Origin: Antedon bifida | Taxonomy: Eukaryota; Echinodermata; Crinoidea; Comatulida; Antedonidae | DNA: 64,000 bases | Direction: 5' to 3' | Assembly: GCA_963402885.1 (NCBI GenBank) | Contig: OY727095.1 | Coordinates: 3,539,001-3,603,000, forward strand | Shown here: piece by piece, positions 11,640 to 24,200 of the stretch | Layout of the letters: the number at the start of each line of letters is the position of its first letter | How positions within the stretch are numbered: the stretch's first letter is position 1 | Position numbers and translations under genes: made by a program | The notes under the pieces: generated by a model | Database searches by the model: none | What the model saw: only the letters and a program-made list of their open reading frames with translations | Told to the model about the DNA's origin: nothing

Positions 11640-12180
11640 ATGGCAGACTTGAATGAGAAATTTGATGAGTTGAAAGCTAATCTTAACAAACACTATGATG
11701 GTGAACATTATTGTTGGTTAAAATTCTGCTTATACGATTTGTTAGATATAGAGGACATTTACCAGAATGAAAAACCATTAATAGCACATGAGTTGTTCAA
11801 TCAGCTTGAGCTAAAAGGTTACATTACACCTACTAATGTCAGCCTGTTGTTGGAGATTACAAGGCTCACAGAAGTTAAGGCTGCTGAAGATCTTGTACTT
11901 GAGTTTAAGAAATCTAACCGAGATCAGAATGCTGATAAACAACTACATGTATTGTCACCATATCGGAAACGCTTGTTTAAAGCTTTAAAAAATGTTGACG
12001 GAGCAAGTTTATTATGTGTTATTGCATACTACAAACTGACGTCAGAGTTCGACTCCAAAGATATTTGGAAGGTAGTATTCCACCTTGAGAGTAATGGAAT
12101 ATTAGCAGATGAACCTGACAAAATAGAGAGATTTGCACTTCGTCTTAACCAACGTGCAAAGAATCTACTACTTGATAGAG
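11640..12180 (+). CDS. Gene 1 exon: start codon and tandem DED-like folds
   Basis: An acceptor TTTTTGCAG ends at 11619. The ATG at 11640 (context GAAATGGC) matches the start context of gene 2 (TGAAATGGCAGA). The first fold is near residues 8-90 and includes ELFNQLELKGYI followed by LLLEITRL, like helices 2-5 of death-effector domains. The second is near residues 105-178, with VVFHLESNGILAD in the equivalent place. The donor is G|GTAACA at 12181. An upstream ATG-CAA-TGA at 11630-11638 overlaps the leader and may dampen translation. Confidence 0.8.
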
Positions 12181-12212
12181 GTAACACAAACCCTTCCTCA
12201 GTAAATGAATGA
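11640..12212 (+). CDS. Possible short isoform: DED-only protein of 190 residues
   Basis: If the donor at 12181 is not used, the frame continues ten codons into the intron and stops at 12210-12212. AATAAA follows at 12435-12440. The product would be two DED-like folds only, resembling the layout of short FLIP-type regulators. Only transcript data could show that it is made. Confidence 0.35.
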   Translation: MADLNEKFDELKANLNKHYDGEHYCWLKFCLYDLLDIEDIYQNEKPLIAHELFNQLELKGYITPTNVSLLLEITRLTEVKAAEDLVLEFKKSNRDQNADKQLHVLSPYRKRLFKALKNVDGASLLCVIAYYKLTSEFDSKDIWKVVFHLESNGILADEPDKIERFALRLNQRAKNLLLDRGNTNPSSVNE

Positions 12213-15200
12213 TTTATAAATATAAATGATGATGTAGTTTTACGTTTAATTGTATGTAGCTTTATGTATATACTGTACCCTAATTAAGAACCCCTTCTGA
12301 AGCAAAAATACAAATTAAATATACGTCCTTTTTAGTGAATTTTTAATTTTTATTGTTTTTTATAATTTATATGTATTTTGTTACGATATGAGCAATATAT
12401 AATGCAAATATACAAATGTTGCTTTCTCCAACTAAATAAATAATAAACATTTAAATGAGCATTTTTATTTTGAATTTGACACTTATACAGAGAATGATAT
12501 GCTATTTTAGCACTTTTTAGTGTTTCAGGTCATTTTACTGATTCAAATACCGAGCTTCTGAGGAATTTTTAGAAATCAATACTAATAATATGTTTTTAAA
12601 TTATTCTATTTTCTTTTATAGATTCAGAGCTTCCGATAACTCTTCTTCCAGGACAAAAATCATCCTCAAACTGGGAAATTTACCCTCAGCTTAAAGAATA
12701 TTTTGCAAATGTATGCCCATCTGTCAAGCTAATTACATTTGAATGGCATGTGTGTCCCACTTCAATTTCCCTTCTTCTTTACATAACTGATCAGATTGGC
12801 TTATCAAAATTAGTGGACATACATTCAAGTAAAGAGCTTCTCAGGAGTTTAGCAGGCATCCTTCAACCACAAAATCAGCAAAAGTTTATAGATAGTTGGA
12901 ACACAAAGATTGAACCAGATTATGAAGTTGCTTTGAAAGAACTTCAGGAAAATGGTAAGCTTTTATGTACAAATTAGGCATACACAGTGTACTGTACACA
13001 TTTAAAGATGTATTGTCCCTTGAAACACAAAAAAATGAAGGTCAAAATATTCTAAATTTAAATTGGCCATATCAAAGTAATATTAAAGTTATTCACTATA
13101 AGTCGAAAATTCGAGCCAAAAACAACAAGTTTACATAATTAACAGGTAAATTGATTTGATTACATTTCGTCTGGAAAATCGTCGCGAGCGAAAGTAAACA
13201 AAGATTTCAAACCACGAGTATGCATTATGCATATGCTAATTAGGATTGTTTACAACTTGTCACGGTTGAGAAGGTATTTTCACACATATCGTGAGGAAGT
13301 TTTATGATTATGCATACAGAGTAGCCAAACAAGCACATTTCATTATGGGATATGTTTTGATCGAAAACTTTGACTGGAATATATATATTTGTGTGTGTCT
13401 TAATGCTGTGTGTGTTTTAAGCTAATTTCACTACAAGCATGTGTATGCGAATTTGGTGTAGTGGTTATGTAACCAGCCTTTCAACTAACAATACTTTCAG
13501 TTGACTAACAATAAGAACAGGAACGGCAAAAACAAATGGGTGAATTTGAAAAGGAATATTTACTCGCATCAAAAAACAATATAATTATAACTCTTGCCTC
13601 TTGTACAAAAATTAAGTTTTTGGGACAAGTAATTCTTGAAACAATGCAATTTCAGTTTACTTTAAGACTGCTCGCCGGCTTTTGAAAATTGTCTCCTATC
13701 TTTTAACACTATCTGGTCTGAAAATAATATCATTTTTGTTATTTGTTAAGTTATTAATAAACCAATTGATTTTCAATAGGCATAGTCTGAAAGTTAAATA
13801 CCTATCTACACTGAAAAATTCAGAATGATAACTTGCAAACTGTAGGCGCTATCAAACATACAAATGAAAGCACTCAGAAACTGAGTGATGTACTTGGCAA
13901 AATATATCCACTGACTGGGAGCATGTTGAAAGATACATTTTTTTTCTTTATGTATTAGCTTTACATCGTTAAAATCCTGCTGGGGTTAATAATTTGTTTA
14001 AATAATTTTTAATACAAACAAACTCCTTCCTTGCAACAATGACCTTTCCAAAATCAAGATTGACCAGGATTTGAGGAATGTCTTGAAGCTGTGACGATTT
14101 GCGGCGCCCCTGCCTTAACCCATGCAGTAAGCTTAACCGCTCGACCAGTAGACTAATATTTTGGTCCATATCAAAGAATATAGGCCTTATCCATGTTAAA
14201 AGAAGACAGAATGCATGCTATTTAAGAGAGCCAGTCACTAAAAATCAAACATTAGGTGGCAAGGGTAAACAAATCGAATTGGCTCATATTTTGCACATTG
14301 GTAGACCTTGATGTAAGTAAACCTGATGTGTAGTTTGTTTGGTAAAATATCACTTAGTTTTTCAGAAAATCGAAAAATAATGATTTTCGGCCAATTTTGT
14401 TATTTTTTAGTGTATAATTTACATTAAGTTTAACTTATTTCTCCATGGTTTAACAGCCTGTGGAATCCAAACGTAACAACCTAGCATTTTAATATTTTAC
14501 ACTTACGTTATCTAGCACCTGGACAGTAATTTAGAAAAGTTTCAAAAAATTTGAATAAATAAGATTTTTACTAATTAATTACTAATTAGCATATATAAAA
14601 CTCTTAAAAAGTTGGGTATGTGCAACAATTTTTTTTAAAATAAAAAAATCCTCAATCTAAAGTATAGATACTAATATTTATGAATCAAGTAAAAAAAATT
14701 GAAGAAACTATTTTGCGCTCCGCGCAAGAGCCACAAAGTTGTAAGAAATTCAAAGATTTTATCTGTCGGCAAGATCAATCAGATGTACCTATTGTTCTCT
14801 AATTAGCTATCTAAGTCGCTTTTTTGAGCCAAACTTTTATTACGAGAAACAAGCTTTAAAGATACACTGAAAGTTCCTGGAATCAATTTGAATTAAGTTG
14901 CAATTGAAACACAAACTAAAAATACGTTTCTGGTAAAATTTCAATGACTAGCCAATATACAAAATTAAGCAATTAACTCAAAATCACTCGCTTATGCTTT
15001 GTCAAACCATATTATTATAAATAATTCCATCCTCTCATAGTTTATAGGATAAAACTGAAAAACACGTTTGTTTTAACTTGTTATCGTTTTCCTGTTTGTC
15101 GAACCTGGTCGAACTTATTCAACAAGCATGTTTCAAAACATTAGCCACAGTAGACAAAACACTTTACTGAGTGCGAAGCATATATTCGATAGACAACGAT

Positions 15201-18200
15201 ATCTTCATTAACGTTGACAAAGGAACTGATTTGTTATCCAGTTTAGTTAACTTCTTACAATTTAAAGACGTGTTAACAATAATTCTTATATATAATTGTT
15301 GAGTGATGGCTTTAAGTTCAAACAACATGGACTAATTCTTAGTTGAGCAGCCATATTTACCTTGCCCGCTGATATTCATAGTTAGACTGTTTGTCCCTTC
15401 CATCGATCGGAAATTGGGTTAGGTTGGTCTTGAGGAAATAACAACATATGTATACATAGAGTGCCGCCAGATCTCTCTGATCACATCCAAAGCAAGGGAG
15501 AGAGGACCCAAGTGCGATAGGGGTATTAGCAAAGAAGATTCGCAACTAATATTAAAGAAAATAGGAACTTTCCTGCAACGGTTGGTTCAGGTAAATATAT
15601 AATTAAATTTTTATATTTTTATATATTTCATGTAATTTAAACTGTTAAACAAGAACCTGTAAGTAAATGTTTTTATCTGTTCAACTTGCCGTAAGATGCT
15701 GAAGTCATTGTTACCTATAACCTCGACCACCGAAACAAATAGCCCTAAGTCTCGTCGATCAGATGAGCGCACGCAACTGTAAGTTAACAAGGCCAACAGC
15801 CATGAGTCGCGTGCTAAAACGCATAGTGATACCGGACAGACAGACAGACCGACCGACCGACATAGTGAACTATAAAAATTGAATACTGTACAGTATGACA
15901 TTTATGAATACGCATTTATTGGCGGAAAGATTAAGTAAATTAATGTGTTTCATGTTACTTTGTTCATTTTTGTTGGTATGTTGGTGGTGGGAGGAATATT
16001 GTCCTCATCCCCTGCCATTTTCATCGTTATTTTATATGCATCACGAATCAGTGTGTCAATAATTGAATTAAAGTCAGTAGTAATTTTTACCAATATTATT
16101 CTTATTTTCAGGAAAGCAATAAGGATGAATTCTACATGCCATATTAGCCACTCTAACTTGTCAAACACCGGCGTGTGATGTTATGGATACTCAAATGAGC
16201 CTATATAAATTTTGTGATCCAACTTTTGCTTCAACTAAGAAAAATTTCTCAATTCCAATTAAATATCCTTTATCCTTATCTCTTATGAGAAGATAAGAAC
16301 ATTATGCTGGAGCCAGTTTAAGACTGTACTAAACGTTTCCACATGAGCAAGGCTTGTCAAGGTGTCTCTACGCTCTCCATTCTGAAGTTGCCGATTGTAG
16401 GGCGTATAGCTCTTAGTTCTTGCGAAGACAAAGATTACCAGACTGTCTGTGATCATGACCACAATGCAAGTTTCCCTTTTCAAAGTTATAAAGAAGAACC
16501 TGACGTCTATGCTGCAATGTCTTTAAATTGAGGGTTTCAAGTGATTTTGCGTAACTAACATAGTTTTGATATCCAATAATAAGTTTTACAACACGCTTTT
16601 GGATGAATTCAAGTTGATCACTCTGTTTATTGGTGATCGAGCTATGCCAAAGAGGACTGGCATACTCAAGTAAAGGACGAATGTATGTTGTAAAAGTGAA
16701 AACCAGGTCATCCTTTGGGGCTCCAAAACGCTTTAGAATGTATAGCATATATAGACGACGTGATGCCCTGGAAACGACTTCTTTATTCTGCATGTCCCAC
16801 TTGAGGTCACTTTGCAGATACACTCCAAGAAGTTTCACACTCTGGGATTCTTCGAGTATAATTCCATCCATTTGTAACAGCTCAAATTGGGGAACATTAT
16901 GCAAAAAATGAACACGCATCACTTGAAACTTTACAGGATTTGGTGTTGCATCATTCTCCACACACCAGCTGGAAAGAGCATCAAGGTTGCTTTGAATCAA
17001 ACTATCTTCAGGTCTCTGTACTGAAATCATCAGGTCATCAACAAACTTCCATCTATCAGGTACATTGTTGAACAAATCATTAACCATGATAGTAAATAGG
17101 ATTGGACCAAGTACCCTGAGGCACTCCGCACGAAATTGGTTGTGGCGCTGAGACTGAACCGCCCAACCGCACACACTGATTTCTTTGTGAGAGGAAGCTA
17201 CACACCGTTGGAATGATAGAGGGCATGATATTAAGACCAATTAATTTGTCAATCAGAATTGAATGGTTGACCCGGTCAAAGTCTATGGCACAAATAGTAT
17301 CATACATTCCTGAGCTATCTAATCCTGACAGAATCCTATTATGAGAAGATACTGTAAGAACATTATGTGCTAAAGCCTGTTTTCCACTAGATTTTTGCGT
17401 ATACACACGGCCAATGGAAAACTTTGTCGATAAAATTAAACTGCGCATGCGCGCATATACGCGAAAATGTTCAATTCGCGCGAATAAATTCACCTAGTGG
17501 AAAACATAACAGGCTTGATGAAGCTAAGTGAGTTATAATGTTGAGCTCAGATAGTAATTGCTTAATTTCATTATGGGTTAATCGTTGAAAATTGACCACA
17601 AATTTATTTTTAGTTTGTGTTTATATTAAAACGTAATTTCAAATTATTCAGGACCTATTGATTAACCTTTGAAGTTTGTTTCTCGTAGTAACAGTTTGGC
17701 TTAAAGCGCTAAATAGAGAACAATTGATATTGCCGACAGATAAAATCTTTGAATTTCTTATAACTTTGTGGCGCTGGCACGGAGCGCAAAAGAGTTTCCC
17801 CAACTTTTTTTTACTTAATTTATAAATATTAGTATCTAAACTTTAGATTGAGGAGTTTTTTGTTTAAAAAAAAGTTGTCGCACATGAAAAAAAAAACGTT
17901 TGTTTTTACCCTACTTTTTAAGAGTTTTATATATGCTAATTAGTAATTAATTAGTAAAATTACAAAATTATTGTCAAGATGCTAGTTAATTGAAGTGTAA
18001 AATATTAAAATATTTTTAAAATTACAAATCACAAATTATAATTCTTGTCTCTTGTGCAAAAATTAAGTTTTTTGTAGTAGTTATCGAGAAAATGCAATTT
18101 CAGTTTACTTGTTACTTTAAGACTGCTCGCCGGCTTTTGAAAATTGTCTCCTATCTTTTAACACTAGCCAGTCTGACAATAATATCATTTTTGTTATTTG

Positions 18201-21200
18201 TGAAGTTATTAATAAACCAATTTTCTTGATTTTCAATAGGTATGGTCTGAAAGTATATACCTATCTACACCAAATGCAGAACGATAACTTGAAAACTCTA
18301 TGCGCTATCGTGCTAACAAACAAATGAAAGCACTCAGAAACTGAGTGAAGTACTTGGCAAAATATATCCACTGATAGGGAGCATGTTGAAAGATACATTT
18401 TTTTTCTTTATGTATTAGCTTTACATGGTTAAAATCCTGCTGGGGTTAATAATTTGTTTAAATAATTTTTAATACAAGCAATCCCGGCATTGCAATAATG
18501 ACCTTTCTAAACTCAAGATTGACCAGAATAATGGTCGAGGAGTGTCTTGAAGCTGTGCCGATTAACGGCGCCCCTGCCTTAACCCATGCAGTAAGCTTAA
18601 CCGCTCGACCAGTCGACTAATATGTTGGTCCATATCAAAGAATATGACCATGTTAAAAGAAGACAGATTGCGTGCTATTTAATTTATCGTACGGAAGATA
18701 AGCTTTTGTGAGATGACCAATATATCAATTTTCCTGAAAATCAATAGGCAAAAATGTTATTTTGCCAAGTAACAAGAAAGCCATGCCGAGTGCAGGGGCG
18801 GACGCAGGGGTGTTTCCCCAGTTGCCCAGGCAACATCCTTAATTTCATACTAAATGTTTCTTCTGTCACTAAATTAAAATTTAGATCTCATTTCATCATA
18901 ATAATAACCATTAATGTTATAGAATTCCAGGGTTGGAAGAGACTATATGTAAATTGACAGACTGCAGCGTAAAATTAATTAAATAACAAATTAAATAACA
19001 GTGTTTAATTGCTTCTTTCTGCCAATTTTGATCATATTTTCTTTTCTGGGGTGCAGTTTAACTCTTTCACTGCGTATACCCGGTACTACCGGGTATAAAC
19101 AGACGTCGTTGAAATACGTATACACGGTAATACCGGGTATGGGCAAAACAATGATTTAATCGTATTTGCCTATAATATGTAGCACCCTCTATATTTGTTC
19201 GATGAACTTGAATATTTTAGCAAGTCATTACAAAATTTTAATGTATAATTTTACTGTAAAATTCTCCTACATAAGAGTTATTGTCACTACAATTTTGTAT
19301 GATATTCAAAACTTTAAATACAGTGGTTTCATCAGATACTTTGCATGCCATCAAACAGCTTTATTCAATTGAACCAATCAATGTGTAGGCCTAATATTTT
19401 TTTATGAAATTAAGTTAGTTTCTTCTTTTCATATATTTTGACATACTTTTAATTAATTTAAATTGATTTCTTTTAAATTATTTTCAGACCCCGAAGCATG
19501 TCAAGGTATAGTAGTTGCATAATTTTTATTTAATTTGAGTACATTTACGATTTCGCGTGTTTAGTAAATTTTTAAAGTTGTTTTCTCTTCATATTATAAT
19601 CACAAGGGTTACTTTCCATCAACACAGACACAAGATTTTCATAAACTGACATAAGTCATAAGTCATTAAAAAAATTTTCCAGCAAAAAAAACGGCCCTCT
19701 ATAGTTGTATTATCGTCTTGAAAATCATGCGCCCTCTATAGTTATATTATATATAGTATAGTATATATAATAGTATTCTATCTTGGAAAGTTGTTTTGAG
19801 TAGCGTAATGGCGGCCATTTTGAAAGTAACCAAAATTTACCAGCCCCAATAGGGCAACATTGTGTTTATCACAACACGCAAAAAAAAAAATTCTGAAACA
19901 ATAGTTAGTTTTTGTACTATAGTGAATTTTTGGAAAATGTCATTATTTTCACGATTTTGCCCCAAAACTTTGATTTGTGCATAATTTTTATAAAACAATA
20001 AAAATAATTCAATTTTTTTTTATATTTTTATTTGTTATACATATCTTCATCAATATCCAGTTGGAAAAACATATTCCATAAGAATTTCTTATAGAAAATA
20101 TAGTTTTTATTATTGATTCGATAAAAAACACGAAATCCAAAATACATGTAATGACGTCACATGACGTCATCAATATGCAAATGACTTTTTTTTTTATACC
20201 TAACTGTAGACTAACCCTTTGCCCATCACACACCACAAAAATAATTACACAATTATCTCAATTAGTATTTTTTTGCAATTTATTAAAATACCATATGTTT
20301 TTCTTAAATATATATTACGCACAGAGGTGGGAATAATGCTCCGCAGTGAAAGGGTTAAGCAACACTGTTTTATAGTGGAGAAATGAAAATGAATTTTGGA
20401 AATTGTGGTTTTACTGATTTATTTATCAAAATAATACAATTTAACGTTTTGCTCAATATATTTATAGCATGCAGCTTCAAATTTTTGTCTAACTTTCTTT
20501 AATTATTAATTGATAAATAGAGTTGCATTAATTGATTATAATTGGCAGAATTTATTAGCTTACCGGAAGTACCTTCGCCAGGGACTTCCTCTGACGTTTG
20601 AATTGAAAGCACAAAAATGATTTTAGTTGCGTGTGTTTTACTGGTGGAAAAAATAGGCAGGATACGATGGTATTGCTGTTTGGTAGCCCGATATTGAGTG
20701 TCATTTCCGGCAAACTAGAGGTGCCATTTATCGTGAATTTTATGTGCGAGAGTACCATTTCCGGCCATCTAGGGGTGTCATTTAACAAAATTCGCTTGGC
20801 CACAGGTTGAGGGGCCTGTGGCGCAAAAACTCGGTATCGACGGCCCTGAACTCGTGGGCAACACCCTAAAAGTAGTTCTTCAACCGTCCCTGGAGTGCAT
20901 ACCCCAGCCTACTGTAAAATTCTCCTACATAAGAGTTATTGTCACTACAATTTTGTATGATATTCAAAACTTTAAATACAGTGGTTTCATCAGATACTTT
21001 GCATGCCATCAAACAGCTTTATTCAATTGAACCAATCAATGTGTAGGCCTAATATTTTTTTATGAAATTAAGTTAGTTTCTTCTTTTCATATATTTTGAC
21101 ATACTTTTAATTAATTTAAATTGATTTCTTTTAAATTATTTTCAGACCCCGAAGCATGTCAAGGTATAGTAGTTGCATAATTTTTATTTAATTTGAGTAC

Positions 21201-24200
21201 ATTTACGATTTCGCGTGTTTAGTAAATTTTTAAAGTTGTTTTCTCTTCATATTATAATCACAAGGGTTACTTTCCATCAACACAGACACAAGATTTTCAT
21301 AAACTGACATAAGTAAACATCCATTATACATCTATCACTGTTACTTACGGTATGTTCAGATCCATGGAGTTATGCTTTCGTATCGCAAGCAATGTCATAT
21401 TTTAATTAGCATTGTAACAGAAAAGTGTTCAGATTTGCCTAACTAACGCTTTCGTTTCAAACTGAATTTTCACCGATTTGGGTGAACATCTGGTATACAG
21501 GAGTAAATTTGATTGGATAGAGGTCAAAATCGTTGATGCATGACTTTAGTATCGTAAGCGGCGTTTACTAATCTTGTACTTTGATCTGTCGTAACGAACG
21601 AAAGAGTGTTGTACGAGGTGGCTTCCACTAATCTTTTCCTGGTTTAGACCTATGGAGTTGTACGCTGCGTACAATACGAAAGCATAACTCCGTACTGCAG
21701 GTCTGAACAGGCCCTTAGAGCATTCTTGTTATATAAGGTCATGTTTCCGCAACCATAAATTAACCGATAAAAATTAAACAAGGCTGCAGATCCACAGCCT
21801 AAATTCTTTTGGAGATACACCATGCAAATCCATTCCATTAAACTTGCTCACTCAAACCTGTCATATAACATAGATGAACACAAAGTCCATGAAACTAATG
21901 TTAGTAATCCATATATGTACTTACTACAGGGTGAGCGAGCAAAAGATTATTTTAATCTCACATTTTACCTTTTAAGGTGTGGAGTTAATGGTACGGCTAG
22001 AGATTAAAAAGGAAAGTTCATCCTTGTGGAGTGGAGTTTATAAGCCTTTGGATTCATTCAAGAATATAGGTGAGTGAGATTTGAGATTACACAATTAAAA
22101 GTAACAATTGGACTTGATGCAAAATTAACTCTGTATAACCATAATGCTTTAACCAAAATATAAGCTATAATTTGAGTATTTTAGCTAATATTTTAAATAT
22201 CTATAAATAAACCTTTCAACCGCAGTTACAGCTTGGGCAATAAGTTTTCTCTTGTTTATTTTGATCAACTAAATCCTGACTGTCATCCAAGCTTCCTCAA
22301 AGAACCCTATTTTATCGTCTTGAACTCTTAATCTATAAAGTTAATTTATATAGAGTACATTGATTTATCATCAAATTTTATTTATTTTTATTTGTATGAT
22401 GATGTACACTCCCCTGGTAGATTACAATATTGTGAACTCTAAATACCACTTTTTATCTTCTCTGTTTGTGAACAAATTTTAACAATACAAAGTTTATGCT
22501 TCATTTAATATAAAAAAATAAATATTCCAAAAACTTTACCTTTTCACAGTTATGCCAAAGAGTCATATGGATGTAATCACCGCATCACCCACATCACCAC
22601 TTTTCAGTCAACAAGGTATGATTTATTGACAGCCATAAAATATGTTTGTGTAAATAATTAAATAAATAAGGACTACATTTTGAGCCAGAATTGAACCAAT
22701 GACTTCGGCACTCTATATACAGTACAATATAATAATAGATACAATTTTGCAGAAATGCATATACCGGTAAATAAATACTGTAAACCATTAAATAGGAATC
22801 TGTTCTTGTACATATGTTACAAGTAAAATCATTTTATAACATTCAAATGACTATTCATAATTTATTTGACATTTGCCTAAGTTAAACAGGGTTTTTGCGG
22901 ACGATTCGGCCCTGATACCATTCGGCCAACTTTTGAGCCGAAGCATCTTACTTTAGTCCCAATTAATATACATTTTTTGGTATTTCTCAAGTTTTTAAAG
23001 GTGTTTGAACACATATTTTATTGATATTGCCAATGTTGATATAAATTATAAAATAAAGTACTAAAAAATGTAATTTTATATGCAATTATTAATTCGAAAA
23101 CTTTGTTTTTGTGCATTTGCCAAATGGACAACAGAGGGCATAATTTGTTAAGGCTAAAAAATGATCATTTTAGGCCCTATATTTTTAAATAGATTGCCTA
23201 GCCTATACATTCATATCGAACAACCGATCGGTCTTGTTAGTAACAATATATTACTAAACTATTATTAAAATTTAGATTTTATACAGTATACAATCTGATG
23301 GTCAAAATAACGTCTTTTGACAGCAAAAGGCCCATACTATAATTAACTAAACAAAAAGTTCAATAGTGTTGTTCGTCGTTATAGTGCACAATAATTTATT
23401 AATGACAAACACATTTTTAAAAGTTGATTGTTTCCATTCAAATATTTACAATTAACAAATGTTTATGAGTTGAATGAGAAGAATATTTCTTTGAGTTGAA
23501 AGATTCATGATAGTCCATTGAACAAGACAGAGCTGATAGATTGGAGTCATACTTGATTGCTTCAAATTAAAATTACTTCTAAATATTGTTTATCAGTTGA
23601 AAAGCTTATTCCATCTGCAATTACTGCTCGTGGTAAAGATATTAAGGAAGCATACATTGAAATCTTAAAGAAAGAGAAGGCAGTCAATCTTGGAATGCTT
23701 AAGGTGATTGGACAGGAAGGAGTGGGTAAAACATGCCTCATAAATGCCTTACTTGGAAAAGAGTAAGTAGTAGTTAAGATGACTGAAATGTACATTACAA
23801 CAAATAAGCAGAAAAAACGAATCAGGAATGTGTCAGCCCAAGTGGCCCACAACATTCTGAACTATACTGTCCACTTTTTTAGGCCAAACAAATTGATTGT
23901 CAATATACATTTTTGTGGTATTTATCAAGTTTTAGAATATGTTTTAAAATTAAACAGTCATGTATCAATTTTATAAATTGTTATACAAAATATGAGGTAG
24001 ATATGTGCACTTTAAAACTCAATTGTCTTAGTGGCTAAAGCGTCCTGGGCCAAAACGTTCTTCTACTGTATAAACTAGCCGTCTTTAATTTTTTTTTAAA
24101 TTTTAATCCTAATAAACCACATAATACAAGACAAAAATGATTATTGGTTTAAGATGATATTTCCTTCAGATTTCAGCCGGAACATGTTGTTACAGATGGC

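Larger units (their letters stand above)
19062..20354. mobile_element. piggyBac-like non-autonomous element with TTAA sites
   Basis: The ends CTCTTTCACTGCG and CGCAGTGAAAGGG are complementary with one mismatch. TTAA lies directly outside at 19058-19061 and 20355-20358. These are piggyBac-type hallmarks. The element carries one copy of the 405-bp repeat (19252-19656), including a candidate microexon. Confidence 0.8.
18793..20892. mobile_element. hAT-like element (5-bp target duplication) hosting a second transposon
   Basis: The ends CAGGGGCGG and CCGTCCCTG are complementary with one mismatch and are flanked by GAGTG at 18788-18792 and 20893-20897. The relative at 53473-53895 has the same ends and a different 5-bp duplication. 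A piggyBac-like element (19062-20354) sits inside. No transposase is present. Confidence 0.75.

Noticed and set aside
15611..15901. 96-codon minus-strand frame
   Set aside because: Cys/Ser-rich translation of GACA/GACC repeats and repeat-like DNA, with no supporting signal.
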